DNA of 64,000 nt, taken from positions 1 to 64,000 of the forward strand of contig JAKFFJ010000076.1 in assembly GCA_036675265.1 (NCBI GenBank). The letters are read 5' to 3'. The DNA comes from CAMPJU01 sp036675265 (GTDB lineage Bacteria; Pseudomonadota; Gammaproteobacteria; Xanthomonadales; Xanthomonadaceae). Position numbers and translations under genes: made by a program. The notes under the pieces were generated by a model, which worked only from the letters and a program-made list of their open reading frames with translations, did not search any database and was not told where the DNA came from. Shown here one piece after another: positions 1 to 8,194 of the stretch (its first letter is position 1; each line of letters starts with the position of its first letter).

Positions 1-109
1 CGTCCACCCGCCAGACGCCCGCACAAGTCACCTGCGCACACTGTCAAGGATCCGATGGATCGGGCCTCAGCGCCCTCTCCCCTCCGCCTGGGCAGTCTGC
101 CCGAGCGAG
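1..109 (-). ncRNA. Leader of a ribosomal RNA operon running off the left edge (inferred)
   Basis: On the minus strand, sequence downstream of the strong promoter at 116-143 has no coding capacity but carries an rRNA antiterminator-type boxA. Read on the minus strand, positions 52-42 are GATCCTTGACA, 9 of 11 matches to the GCTCTTTGACA form of boxA. After it comes TTGTGCGGGCGTC (about 29-17), similar to the TCTGTGTGGGC element found before bacterial 16S genes. A short hairpin (GGGCAG-T-CTGCCC, 90-102) lies near the presumed 5' end. The 16S gene itself is outside the window, so the identity is inferred. Confidence 0.6.
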
Positions 110-115
110 CCGCAC

Positions 116-143
116 ATTGTACGAGGTTTCGAATCGGCGTCAA
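116..143 (-). promoter_or_regulatory. Strong sigma-70 promoter, rRNA P1 type
   Basis: On the minus strand a -35 box TTGACG (143-138) is followed by a 16-bp spacer and a -10 box TACAAT (121-116), then a GC-rich discriminator. This is the best sigma-70 match I found in the window. The 16-bp spacer and GC-rich discriminator are typical of rRNA P1 promoters. No AT-rich UP element is evident upstream. It lies beyond the stop of the mgtC-like gene and points to the left edge, toward the boxA leader. Confidence 0.7.
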
Positions 144-182
144 CAGGGGATGAAGGTCTCCGGACGTGTCGGTGGCGGCCGT

Positions 183-674
183 TCAGCCGCCGTCGCCGCG
201 ACGCGTTTCGCCACGCGCCTCGCGGCGCTCGGCCATGCGCCGCTCGACCAGCTTCAGGCCGGCCAGGACCAGCAGCGTCAGCACCGTCGCCGCCGACGCC
301 AGCACGTAGTAATGCATGCCGGCCGCGATCCCGATCACCGCGACCATCAACAGGGACGCCGCGGTCGTGATGCCGGTGACGCTGGTCCCGCGTCGCTGGC
401 TGAAGATCGTGCCGGCGCCGATGAACGCGACCCCCGCCACCACCGCCTCCACCAGGCGCAGGGGATCGATCCGCAACACCGGTCCTGCATCCAGTTGCTC
501 GGCCACCATCAGCCGGCCCATGCCTACCAGCAGCGCGGACGCGCCGGCCACCAGCATGTGCGTGCGGAACCCCGCGGGGCGGTTGCGGCGCTCGCGGTCG
601 AAGCCGACCGCGCCACCGAGCACCATCGCGTAGGCCACCGCGCCGACAACCATCAATTGGGAAGGCCAGTCCAT
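183..674 (-). CDS. MgtC/SapB family inner-membrane protein
   Basis: A 163-residue membrane protein of the MgtC/SapB family, which includes factors for survival at low magnesium. Four or five hydrophobic helices cover most of the chain: residues 5-25, about 40-57, 70-90, 100-120 and 122-140. The family signature region is visible as GFDRERRNRPAGFRTHMLV, followed by FIGAGTIF and VTGITTAAS. The C-terminus is a charged tail and there is no cytoplasmic ACT-like domain, so this is the short SapB-like type. The ATG at 674 gives a normal family length and starts at the first helix. It lies 35 bp behind tyrS on the same strand and is probably read with it. Confidence 0.85.
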   Translation of the reverse strand: MDWPSQLMVVGAVAYAMVLGGAVGFDRERRNRPAGFRTHMLVAGASALLVGMGRLMVAEQLDAGPVLRIDPLRLVEAVVAGVAFIGAGTIFSQRRGTSVTGITTAASLLMVAVIGIAAGMHYYVLASAATVLTLLVLAGLKLVERRMAERREARGETRRGDGG

Positions 675-709
675 CCGTCCAGCTTGGCGGGGGTGGCGTG
701 TCGCCCGCG

Positions 710-1924
710 TCAGCGGGCGGCGGGCACCAGCCGCACGCGGGCGAAGTTGCGCTTGCCCACGGCGAGCACGCCTTCGAAGCCCGGCGCCAGGACCATGGCG
801 GCGTCCTCGGCCACGACGCCGTCGATCCGCACTGCGCGCTCCTTCAGCTTCCGGCTCGCCTCGGAATTGCTGGGCGTCAGGCCCGCTGCCGTCAGCAAGG
901 CCCCGATGCGCAACCCCTCCGGCGGGACGGCGACGTCCTGCAACGACAGTTGCGAGGTATCGCCTTCCCCGCGCACCGCCGCGTTCCATCCGGCCACCGC
1001 GTTGTCGGCCGCGGCATGTCCATGGAAGCGCGCCGCGAGTTCGCGGGCGAACCGCAGCTTGAGGTCGCGCGGGTTGAGGGCGCCTGCTTCGATGTCGCGC
1101 CGGAGCGTCTTCGCCTCGTCCACGCCGATGTCGAAGCTCAGCAGTTCGATCCACCGCCACATCAGGTCGTCACCGATCTTCATCGCCTTGGTGACGATGT
1201 CGATCGCGGGCTCGTCGATGCCGATGTAGTTGTCCAGCGACTTGGACATCTTCTGCACGCCGTCCAGGCCTTCGAGCAAAGGCATCGTCAGCACGACCTG
1301 GGGCTTCTGGCCGAAGTGCTCCTGGAGCCCGCGTCCCATCAACAGGTTGAATTTCTGGTCGGTGCCGCCGAGCTCCACGTCGGCCTCGAGCGCGACCGAG
1401 TCGTAGCCCTGCACCAGCGGATACAGGAACTCGTGGATGGCGATCGGCTGCTGCGCCGCGTGGCGCTTGGCGAAGTCGTCGCGCTCGAGCATCCGGGCGA
1501 CGGTGTGCTGTCCGGCCAGGCGGACCATGTCGGCGGCGGTCATGCTGTGGAACCACTCACTGTTGAAGCGCACCTCGGTGCGCTCGCGGTCGAGCACCTT
1601 GAACACCTGGTCGGCGTAGGTCGCCGCGTTGGCCGCGACGTCCTCGCGCGTCAGCGGCCTGCGGGTCGCGTTCTTGCCCGTCGGGTCGCCGATCATCCCG
1701 GTGAAGTCGCCCACCAGGAAGATGACCCGATGTCCCAGGTCCTGGAACTGGCGCATCTTGTTGAGCAGGACCGTGTGGCCCAGGTGCAGGTCGGGCGCGG
1801 TCGGGTCGAACCCGGCCTTGACCCGCAGCGGCCGGCCGGTGGCCAGGCGCTCGGCCAGCTCCTCGCGCTTGAGGATTTCCTCCGCGCCGCGGCCGATGAG
1901 GGAGAGGGCTTCCTGGATGGACAC
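710..1924 (-). CDS. tyrS: Tyrosyl-tRNA synthetase
   Basis: A 404-residue class I aminoacyl-tRNA synthetase that charges tRNA-Tyr. The Rossmann-fold signature HLGH is at residues 47-50 and KMSKS at 225-229. The insert LGGTDQKFNLLMGR (about 185-198) carries tyrosine and ATP site residues. An S4 RNA-binding domain fills the C-terminus (about 340-400), with SNSEASRKLKERAVRIDG as its core. The layout is that of the shorter, TyrZ-like bacterial group. The start is a GTG (1924-1922) and I see only a weak Shine-Dalgarno sequence. It is divergent from the M23 peptidase gene and is followed by the mgtC-like gene. Confidence 0.97.
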   Translation of the reverse strand: MSIQEALSLIGRGAEEILKREELAERLATGRPLRVKAGFDPTAPDLHLGHTVLLNKMRQFQDLGHRVIFLVGDFTGMIGDPTGKNATRRPLTREDVAANAATYADQVFKVLDRERTEVRFNSEWFHSMTAADMVRLAGQHTVARMLERDDFAKRHAAQQPIAIHEFLYPLVQGYDSVALEADVELGGTDQKFNLLMGRGLQEHFGQKPQVVLTMPLLEGLDGVQKMSKSLDNYIGIDEPAIDIVTKAMKIGDDLMWRWIELLSFDIGVDEAKTLRRDIEAGALNPRDLKLRFARELAARFHGHAAADNAVAGWNAAVRGEGDTSQLSLQDVAVPPEGLRIGALLTAAGLTPSNSEASRKLKERAVRIDGVVAEDAAMVLAPGFEGVLAVGKRNFARVRLVPAAR

Positions 1925-2025
1925 TGGAGGGGTTCCGGGGCGCCCGTTCGTGACGCCAGTCGTGAAGCTCGGTTTAAGGTCGATTTAACACTCGGCGCAC
2001 AAAAAAACCCATAGCCGACAAGGGT

Positions 2026-2054
2026 TTGACGCGCCCACTTCAAGTGCATATGGT
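2026..2054 (+). promoter_or_regulatory. Sigma-70 promoter of the M23 peptidase gene
   Basis: TTGACG (2026-2031), a 17-bp spacer and TATGGT (2049-2054), pointing to the M23 peptidase gene. The A-tract at 2001-2007 lies just upstream and may help as an UP-like element. Confidence 0.6.
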
Positions 2055-2097
2055 AGCGCCGTTACGTGCCCGTCACAGGGTTCGGGGGAGCGACCAG

Positions 2098-2115
2098 ATG
2101 AGCACAATCGCATGA
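2098..2115 (+). promoter_or_regulatory. Five-codon leader cistron overlapping the M23 peptidase start
   Basis: The best ribosome binding site here, GGGGGAG (2084-2090), is 7 nt before an ATG at 2098. That frame encodes M-S-T-I-A and stops at TGA 2113-2115, which overlaps the ATG of the peptidase gene (2112) as ATGA. The peptidase start itself is 21 nt from the Shine-Dalgarno sequence, too far for direct initiation. Translation of the peptidase may therefore depend on termination-reinitiation after the mini-cistron. This is inferred from sequence only. Confidence 0.45.
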
Positions 2116-3530
2116 ACGGCGACGCATCGCACCGCGCGCCCACGGGCAACCATCCACCCGTGCGGTCTCCGCGCGACCGCCGTGCGCGCATCGCGTTGCC
2201 CACGGGCGAACGCTTCAATGGCCGCTGGACGCGCCGCCAATGGGCCCTTGCCAGCCTGGTGGCCACCCTGGGCATGCTGGTCGCCGCCATCGTCCCGGGG
2301 TTTTCGGATGCAACGCGCCCGGCGCCCCTGGCCAGCGGCCACGTCACCCAGGCGCTCGCGCTGCCGGAACTGCCGATGTCGCGCAAGCGGACCCAGCCCG
2401 GTGACAGCTGGCAGCTGGTGACCGTCGAGCGCGGCGAAACCCTCGGGGCCATCTTCGAGGAGGTCGGCGTGCCGGCCACCACCATGTACCGGATCCTCGA
2501 GCAGCCCGGAGCGCGCGAAGTGCTGACCCGGCTGGTGCCGGGGGCGCAGCTCGCGTTCGACCTGCCGGACGGCGGCGCGCTGCGGGCCTTCCGTTTCGAC
2601 CGCGACGACCTGCACCGGGTCGAGGTGACGATCGTCGGGGACAAGGTCACGCAACGCGTCATCGAGCGCCCCGTCGAGACCCGCACCCTGGCGGCCACCG
2701 GCGAAATCGAGTCGTCGCTGTATGCCGCGGCCAGCCGGGCCGGCCTCAGCCCGGCGGCGATCGTCGCGATGACCGACGAGATCTTCCAGTACGACATCGA
2801 CTTCACCGATGCCCAGAAAGGCGACCGCTTCAGCGTCGTCTACGACGAAACCTGGCGCGAGGGCGAGCGGATCGACGGCGGCATCATCCGCGCCGCGACG
2901 TTCACGACCGGCGGCAAGACCTACACCGGCTTCCGGTTCGAGCACGACGGCACGGTCGCGTATTACGACGCAGACGGCCGGCCGCTGAAGAAAGCCTTCA
3001 TTCGCATGCCGATCCCGTACGCGCGCATCACCTCCGGATTCAGCAGCGCGCGCAAGCACCCGGTGCTCGGCCGCGTCCGTGCGCACAAGGGCGTGGACTA
3101 CGGCGCGGGCTCCGGCACCCCGATCATGGCCGCCGGCGACGCGCGCGTCGCCTTCGTCGGCTGGAAGGGCGGCTACGGCCGCACCGTGGTGCTCGACCAC
3201 GGGAAGGGCTACACCACGCTGTATGCGCACATGTCGCGCTTCGGCAAGTACAAGTCGGGCGCGCGCATCAAGCAGGGCACGGTCATCGGCTACGTGGGCA
3301 GCTCCGGCCTCGCCACCGGCCCGCACCTGCACTACGAGTTCCGGGTCAACGGTGCGCACCGCAACCCGCTGACCGTGACGATGCCGCCGCCCGAGCCGCT
3401 CAAGGGCGAGGCGCTGGCCGCGTTCCGCGCGCAGGTGGCGCCGGCCATGGCACGGATCGAGAAGCTGCAGGGCGCGACCGATACGCGCGTGGCGGCGACC
3501 GCGCCTGCGCGCCGCGCCAGCAAGGGCTGA
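2112..3530 (+). CDS. M23 family peptidoglycan DD-endopeptidase, MepM-like
   Basis: A 472-residue periplasmic, membrane-anchored endopeptidase expected to cleave stem-peptide cross-links during wall growth. A positively charged N-terminus precedes one transmembrane helix (about 43-61). A LysM/OapA-like region follows (103-150, TVERGETLGAIF), then a Csd3/MepM-type domain (about 190-300). The C-terminal M23 domain has its zinc ligands in H325-x3-D329 (HKGVDY) and H405-L-H407 (GPHLHYEF), so it should be active. The gene ends 16 bp before anmK on the same strand, which groups wall cleavage with recycling. Start choice is discussed under the leader cistron. Confidence 0.93.
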   Translation: MNGDASHRAPTGNHPPVRSPRDRRARIALPTGERFNGRWTRRQWALASLVATLGMLVAAIVPGFSDATRPAPLASGHVTQALALPELPMSRKRTQPGDSWQLVTVERGETLGAIFEEVGVPATTMYRILEQPGAREVLTRLVPGAQLAFDLPDGGALRAFRFDRDDLHRVEVTIVGDKVTQRVIERPVETRTLAATGEIESSLYAAASRAGLSPAAIVAMTDEIFQYDIDFTDAQKGDRFSVVYDETWREGERIDGGIIRAATFTTGGKTYTGFRFEHDGTVAYYDADGRPLKKAFIRMPIPYARITSGFSSARKHPVLGRVRAHKGVDYGAGSGTPIMAAGDARVAFVGWKGGYGRTVVLDHGKGYTTLYAHMSRFGKYKSGARIKQGTVIGYVGSSGLATGPHLHYEFRVNGAHRNPLTVTMPPPEPLKGEALAAFRAQVAPAMARIEKLQGATDTRVAATAPARRASKG

Positions 3531-3546
3531 GCCCGCCGGGTGCGCC

Positions 3547-4680
3547 ATGCCTGACACGCCCGGTACCGGGCTGTACCTCGGGTTGATCTCAGGCACCAGC
3601 GCCGACGGCATCGATGTCGCGCTGGTGTCGTTCGCCGTGCCCGGTGCGCCGGCCATGGTGCTCGGCCGCACCTATCCCTGGGACGACGCCCTCCGCGCGC
3701 GCCTGGTCGAACTGGGACAGGGCGGCGACCTGGTCTCCCTCGACGAATACGGCACGCTGGACGCCCGTGTTGCCGATGCGTTCGCCGATGCCGCGCTCAG
3801 GCTGCTCGACGAAGCCGGCGTTGCCGCCTCCGACGTCGCCGCCCTGGGCTCGCACGGCCAGACCGTCCGCCACCGGCCGCGCGGCGCCGCAGGCGACGGG
3901 CGCTACCCCTTCACGTTGCAACTGGGCGATGGCCACCGCATCGCGGAGCACACGGGGATCGCCACCGTCGCCGAATTCCGCCGGCGCGATGTCGCCGCCG
4001 GCGGCCAGGGCGCCCCGCTGCTGCCCGGCCTGCACGCTGCGCTGCTGCATGACCCCGGCGAGGACCGCGCGGTCCTCAACCTAGGCGGCATCGCGAACCT
4101 GACCCTGCTGCCGGCACGGGGCGACTGCCGCGGCTTCGACACCGGCCCGGCGAATGCGCTGCTCGATGCGTGGGCCTGGCGACACGCCAGCATCCCGTAC
4201 GACGCCGATGGCGCGTTCGCGGCGTCGGGCCGGGTCGACCAGGGCCTGCTCGACCGGTTGCGCGACGATCCCTGGCTGGCGCTGCCGCCGCCCAAGAGCA
4301 GTGGCCGCGAACACTTCCACCTGTCGTGGCTCGCGCCGCGCCTGCGCGGCGACGAATCACCCGCGGACGTCCAGGCCACGTTGCTCGCCTTCACCGCGGT
4401 GACCGTCTGCGAAGCGCTGCAGCACCACCAGCCCGACACCCGCCGCGTCATCGCCTGCGGCGGCGGCGTGCACAACCCGCGGCTGATGGACGCCCTGGCG
4501 CACCGGCTGCCGGGCGTCGCGGTGGAGACCACGGCGGCGTACGGCCTCGACCCGGACTTCGTCGAGGCGATCGGCTTCGCCTGGCTCGCACGCCAGACGG
4601 TCTCGGGGCAGGCGGGCAACCTGCCCGCGGTCACCGGCGCGCGCGGGCCGCGCGTCCTGGGGTGCGTGCACCCGGCCTAG
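3547..4680 (+). CDS. anmK: Anhydro-N-acetylmuramic acid kinase
   Basis: A 377-residue cytoplasmic sugar kinase that converts 1,6-anhydro-MurNAc and ATP to MurNAc-6-phosphate in wall recycling. The N-terminal phosphate-binding motif GTSADGID is at 16-23. LGSHGQT, NLGGIANLT, GFDTGPANALLDAW and CGGGVHNPRLM are the usual AnmK/acetate-kinase-superfamily blocks. Length is normal. It follows the M23 peptidase closely and converges on ampG, whose product imports the anhydromuropeptides from which its substrate derives. Its TAG stop (4678-4680) is one strand of the palindrome CTAG that also ends ampG. Confidence 0.96.
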   Translation: MPDTPGTGLYLGLISGTSADGIDVALVSFAVPGAPAMVLGRTYPWDDALRARLVELGQGGDLVSLDEYGTLDARVADAFADAALRLLDEAGVAASDVAALGSHGQTVRHRPRGAAGDGRYPFTLQLGDGHRIAEHTGIATVAEFRRRDVAAGGQGAPLLPGLHAALLHDPGEDRAVLNLGGIANLTLLPARGDCRGFDTGPANALLDAWAWRHASIPYDADGAFAASGRVDQGLLDRLRDDPWLALPPPKSSGREHFHLSWLAPRLRGDESPADVQATLLAFTAVTVCEALQHHQPDTRRVIACGGGVHNPRLMDALAHRLPGVAVETTAAYGLDPDFVEAIGFAWLARQTVSGQAGNLPAVTGARGPRVLGCVHPA

Positions 4681-6038
4681 GCGGCGCGCGGCGGCACCGG
4701 CCCACGCCGGCCCAGCACCACGCACAGCACCAGCGCCGGGATCCCCATCAGCGCCGTGCCGATGAAGAACAGCGCGTAGCCGTCGATCAGCGTCGTGCTG
4801 GCCTGCAGGGTTTCGACCGTGACGCCGGAGAAGCCCTTCAGCACCTTGCCGAGCAGTGCGTAGAACGAACTCAGCAATGCGTATTGCGTGGCGGTGTACC
4901 CGATGTTGGTGAGGCTCGACATGTAGCCGATCAGGGCGACACCGGCGAATCCGCCGCAGATGTTGTCGATCACCATGGCGGTGGTGAACACGCCCGTGTC
5001 CGCGCCGGACCAGGCCAGCCAGGCGAACGCGATGTTCGACCCCGGGCCGAGGATGGCACCGAGCAGGAGCGTGGGAAGGAAGCCGAAGCGCACGGCGCAC
5101 AGTCCTGCGGCGGCCACCCCGAACACGGTTGCCACCAGGCCGAAGGTCGCGCGCACCGCGCCCACCGTTTCCTTGTCGATGCCGAGGTCGGAATAGAAGG
5201 GATTGGCCATGGGGCCGAGCACGAAGTCCGGCAGCCGGTACAGGCTGATCGCCAGCAGCATCAGCCACGCCCAGCTGCCGTGCTGGCGGAAGAAAGCCAC
5301 GAACGGCCCGACCACCGCATCGAACATGCCGCGGCCCGACCACGACAGCGGCGCCGAACCGGTCACCGACGCGAACCGGCCCGAGGGCTCGCGCGCCATC
5401 AGCACGGCGACCACGCCTACGCCCATCAGCAGGGCCATCGCCACGTACGACAGCGACCAGCCCAGGTACGCGGCCATGATCAGGATCAGTGCATCGGTCA
5501 CCAGCAGCGCGCCGCGGTAGCCAATGGTGGCCGACGACGTCAGCAACCCCTGCTGTTCGTTGCTGTCGGCGATCTCGATGCGCCACGCATCGATGACGAT
5601 GTCCTGCGTGGCCGACGCGAACGCCACCACCAGCGCGAGCGCGCCGAACACGACCAGCTGGTCGATCGCCACGCCGCCCAGCAGCAGCTGGCCTTCGCGC
5701 GGGCGCACCAGCGCCATGCCCAACAGGGCGGCGGCGACCACCAGCTGCGCGAGCAGCATCCACCCGCGCCGCCGGCCCAGCAACCGGCCCAGCACCGGTG
5801 CATCCACCTTGTCGATCAGGGGCGCCCACAGGAACTTGAGCGAGTACGCCAGTCCGACCCAGGACAGGAAGCCGATCGTCGACAGCTCGATGCCGTTCTC
5901 GCGCATCCAGAAGCCGAGCGTGTTGCCCACCAGGTAGATCGGGATGCCCGACGAGAAGCCGAGCAGCAGCATCGCCAGGACCTTGGGGTCCCGCAGGTTG
6001 CGCAGGACGCCGCCATCGGGCTGTTCGCGATCGGTCAT
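4677..6038 (-). CDS. ampG: AmpG-type muropeptide permease (MFS)
   Basis: A 453-residue inner-membrane carrier of the major facilitator type, expected to import GlcNAc-anhydroMurNAc peptides from the periplasm. About twelve hydrophobic helices are visible. AmpG-type signatures include KFLWAPLIDKVDAPVLGRLLGRRRGW after helix 2 (split here as KFLWAPLIDK and LGRRRGW), ATQDIVIDAWR, and NICGGFAGVALIGYMSSL. The ATG at 6038 overlaps the xth stop as ATGA, so translation is probably coupled to xth. The 3' end overlaps anmK by 3 bp through a shared CTAG. Substrate is inferred from family and from the anmK neighbour. Confidence 0.88.
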   Translation of the reverse strand: MTDREQPDGGVLRNLRDPKVLAMLLLGFSSGIPIYLVGNTLGFWMRENGIELSTIGFLSWVGLAYSLKFLWAPLIDKVDAPVLGRLLGRRRGWMLLAQLVVAAALLGMALVRPREGQLLLGGVAIDQLVVFGALALVVAFASATQDIVIDAWRIEIADSNEQQGLLTSSATIGYRGALLVTDALILIMAAYLGWSLSYVAMALLMGVGVVAVLMAREPSGRFASVTGSAPLSWSGRGMFDAVVGPFVAFFRQHGSWAWLMLLAISLYRLPDFVLGPMANPFYSDLGIDKETVGAVRATFGLVATVFGVAAAGLCAVRFGFLPTLLLGAILGPGSNIAFAWLAWSGADTGVFTTAMVIDNICGGFAGVALIGYMSSLTNIGYTATQYALLSSFYALLGKVLKGFSGVTVETLQASTTLIDGYALFFIGTALMGIPALVLCVVLGRRGPVPPRAA

Positions 6039-6808
6039 GGGGCGTAGTCCACCACGTAAGGGGCATGGTCGGAGAAGCGCGGCTCCGGATGGATGCTGCA
6101 GTCGCGCAGGCGGGGTCCCAGCGAAGGCGTCACGAACTGGTAGTCGATGCGCCAGCCGACGTTCTTCGCGCGCGCCGCGCCACGCTGGCTCCACCAGGTG
6201 TAGTCCTCGCCGTCGGGCCGGAGGGCGCGATAGGTATCGACCCAGCCGCCCTCGTCGGCGCACAGCCCGTTCAGCCAGTCGCGCTCGCGGGGCAGGCAGC
6301 CGGAGTTCTTCTGGTTGCCCTTCCAGTTGCGGATGTCCTTCGCGCTGCGGACGATGTTCCAGTCGCCGCACAGGACGTAGTCGCGGCCGCTGTGCAGCCA
6401 GTCGTCCAGGATCGGGCGCAGCCAGTCCATCGCCTCGAACTTGAAGCCCTGCCGCAGCTCGCCGGACGAACCCGAGGGGATGTAGAACGACACGACGCTG
6501 AGGTTCCCGAACCGCGCCTCGAGGTAGCGCCCTTCCTCGTCGAACGAGGGGCGGCCGAGCGCCGTCCGGACTTCGTCTGGCGCGTGGCGGCTGTAGATGG
6601 CTACGCCGGAGTAGCCCTTCTTCGTGGTCGCATCGCGGAACCAGGCGCCGTAGCCCTCCGGGATGAACGCGGGTTCGCGCAACTGGTGCTCCTGCGCCTT
6701 GGTCTCCTGCAGGCAGAGGACGTCGGCGTCCTGGCCTGCGAACCAGTCGAAGAACCCCTTGCCGGCGGCCGATCGCAGGCCGTTGGCGTTGAACGAGACG
6801 ATGCGCAT
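6035..6808 (-). CDS. xth: Exodeoxyribonuclease III family AP endonuclease
   Basis: A 257-residue magnesium-dependent nuclease of the exonuclease III / APE1 family for base excision repair. Visible active-site blocks are N7-A-N9 at the N-terminus, LCLQETKAQ with E35, the CGDWNIV loop, the RIDYQF loop and the terminal SDHAPYV with the catalytic histidine. The ATG at 6808 gives the family N-terminus MRIVSFNANG. An upstream in-frame GTG (6859) would add 17 unmatched residues and is not used. It is divergent from pyrE across about 70 bp and overlaps ampG by 4 bp. Confidence 0.95.
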   Translation of the reverse strand: MRIVSFNANGLRSAAGKGFFDWFAGQDADVLCLQETKAQEHQLREPAFIPEGYGAWFRDATTKKGYSGVAIYSRHAPDEVRTALGRPSFDEEGRYLEARFGNLSVVSFYIPSGSSGELRQGFKFEAMDWLRPILDDWLHSGRDYVLCGDWNIVRSAKDIRNWKGNQKNSGCLPRERDWLNGLCADEGGWVDTYRALRPDGEDYTWWSQRGAARAKNVGWRIDYQFVTPSLGPRLRDCSIHPEPRFSDHAPYVVDYAP

Positions 6809-6878
6809 GGCGGCGAGCCTAGCGCACCGGGCGGTGATGCCGAAGCCCGCGTGCGGCACAATCAGGGCTGGCCTTCAC

Positions 6879-7559
6879 ATGGCGCCCGGCTTGCACGACC
6901 ACCGCACCCGTTTCCTCCGCCTGGCGATCGAGGCGCAGGCCCTGCGCTTCGGCGAGTTCACGCTCAAGTCCGGTCGGGCCAGCCCGTATTTCTTCAATGC
7001 GGGACGGTTCGACTCCGGCGCGACGCTCGCGGCGCTGGCCAGCTGCTATGCCGACGCGATCGACGCTGCCGGCGTCCGGTTCGACCTGCTGTTTGGGCCC
7101 GCCTACAAGGGCATCCCGCTTGCCACCGCGCTGGCCTGCGAATACGCGCGGCGCGGCCGCGACCTGCCGGTCGCCTACAACCGCAAGGAGCCCAAGGCGC
7201 ATGGCGAGGGAGGCGCCCTGGTGGGAGCGCCCCTGGCGGGGCGGCGCGTGCTGGTGGTCGACGACGTCATCACCGCCGGCACCGCGGTGCGCGAAGCCCT
7301 CTCGCTGATCCGCGCCGAGGGCGGCGTCCCGGTCGGGATCGCGGTTGCACTGGACCGGCAGGAAGCCGTGGATCCCGCCGTGTCGCGGCGCTCGGCCGCG
7401 CAGGCGGTCGCCGATGAACACGGACTGGCGGTCGTTCCCGTCGCCACGCTGTCCGACCTGCTTGCCTTCGCCGGGCAAACCCCGGACCTTGAAGCTCGAC
7501 GCGCCGCGCTGCAGGCTTACCGCCAAGCCTGGGGAAGCAACGAAGGGGGAACCCGATGA
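6879..7559 (+). CDS. pyrE: Orotate phosphoribosyltransferase
   Basis: A 226-residue enzyme that makes orotidine-5'-phosphate from orotate and PRPP in UMP synthesis. The N-terminal orotate-site block FGEFTLKSGRASPYFFNAG, the YNRKEPKAHGEGG loop and the PRPP-binding motif VLVVDDVITAGTA are all intact. The ATG at 6879 gives normal length, and upstream sequence in frame lacks family similarity. The stop overlaps the next gene's ATG as ATGA (7556-7559), so the two are probably translationally coupled. Confidence 0.96.
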   Translation: MAPGLHDHRTRFLRLAIEAQALRFGEFTLKSGRASPYFFNAGRFDSGATLAALASCYADAIDAAGVRFDLLFGPAYKGIPLATALACEYARRGRDLPVAYNRKEPKAHGEGGALVGAPLAGRRVLVVDDVITAGTAVREALSLIRAEGGVPVGIAVALDRQEAVDPAVSRRSAAQAVADEHGLAVVPVATLSDLLAFAGQTPDLEARRAALQAYRQAWGSNEGGTR

Positions 7560-8194
7560 CCTGTTCGCGCATTGCCACCGCCCTCGCCGCGGTCCTGTTG
7601 CTGGTCCAGTCCGGCGCCGCGGCGGCGCAAGGCAAGAAGCTGTACTGCTGGGAAGAGGAAGGCCGCAAGATCTGCGGCGATGCGCTGCCGGCCGACGCGG
7701 CCGACAATGCGCGGACCGAATTCAACGCGAAGACCGGCACCAGGGTCGGCGAGGTCGCGCGCGCACTCACCGACGAGGAACGCGCCGCGCTGGAGACCTC
7801 GCAGGAGCAGGCCGCGCGCGAAGCCAAGGAAGACGCCGAGCGGCTGCGGCGCGAGCTCGCCATGGTCGAGTCGTATGCGACCGAGGAAGAATTGCAGCGC
7901 GCGTTCCGCAACCGGATCACGCTGATGGACGACACCGTCCAGGCGTCGCGCCTGGCCATCGGCAACATGCGCCAGGGGTTGCTGACGCGCCTGCGCCGCG
8001 CGGCGGAACTGGAGCTCGCCGGCAAGCCGGTCGACGCGGAGCTGGCCAAGGCGATCGCCACGCAGCACGCGGCGCTGGGCAGGCAACGGGAGATGCTGGC
8101 GAACCAGCTCGAGGAACGCGCGCTGCTCGACGTCGAACTCGAGTCGGCCGTGGCGCGCTACCGCGAACTGACCGGCACTGCGTCAGAAGGGTAG
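7556..8194 (+). CDS. Secreted coiled-coil protein of unknown function
   Basis: A 212-residue protein with a clear signal peptide (about 1-25, cut after AAAAQ). Mature sequence begins KKLYCWEEEGRKICGDALP, which has two cysteines and a faint likeness to the small DUF4124 type. Residues about 60-205 are rich in Glu, Arg, Ala and Leu in heptad-like spacing and should form long helices or a coiled coil. I do not recognise a function. It is coupled to pyrE by a 4-bp overlap and converges with the phosphomannomutase gene, overlapping it by 12 bp at the 3' ends. Confidence 0.75.
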   Translation: MTCSRIATALAAVLLLVQSGAAAAQGKKLYCWEEEGRKICGDALPADAADNARTEFNAKTGTRVGEVARALTDEERAALETSQEQAAREAKEDAERLRRELAMVESYATEEELQRAFRNRITLMDDTVQASRLAIGNMRQGLLTRLRRAAELELAGKPVDAELAKAIATQHAALGRQREMLANQLEERALLDVELESAVARYRELTGTASEG

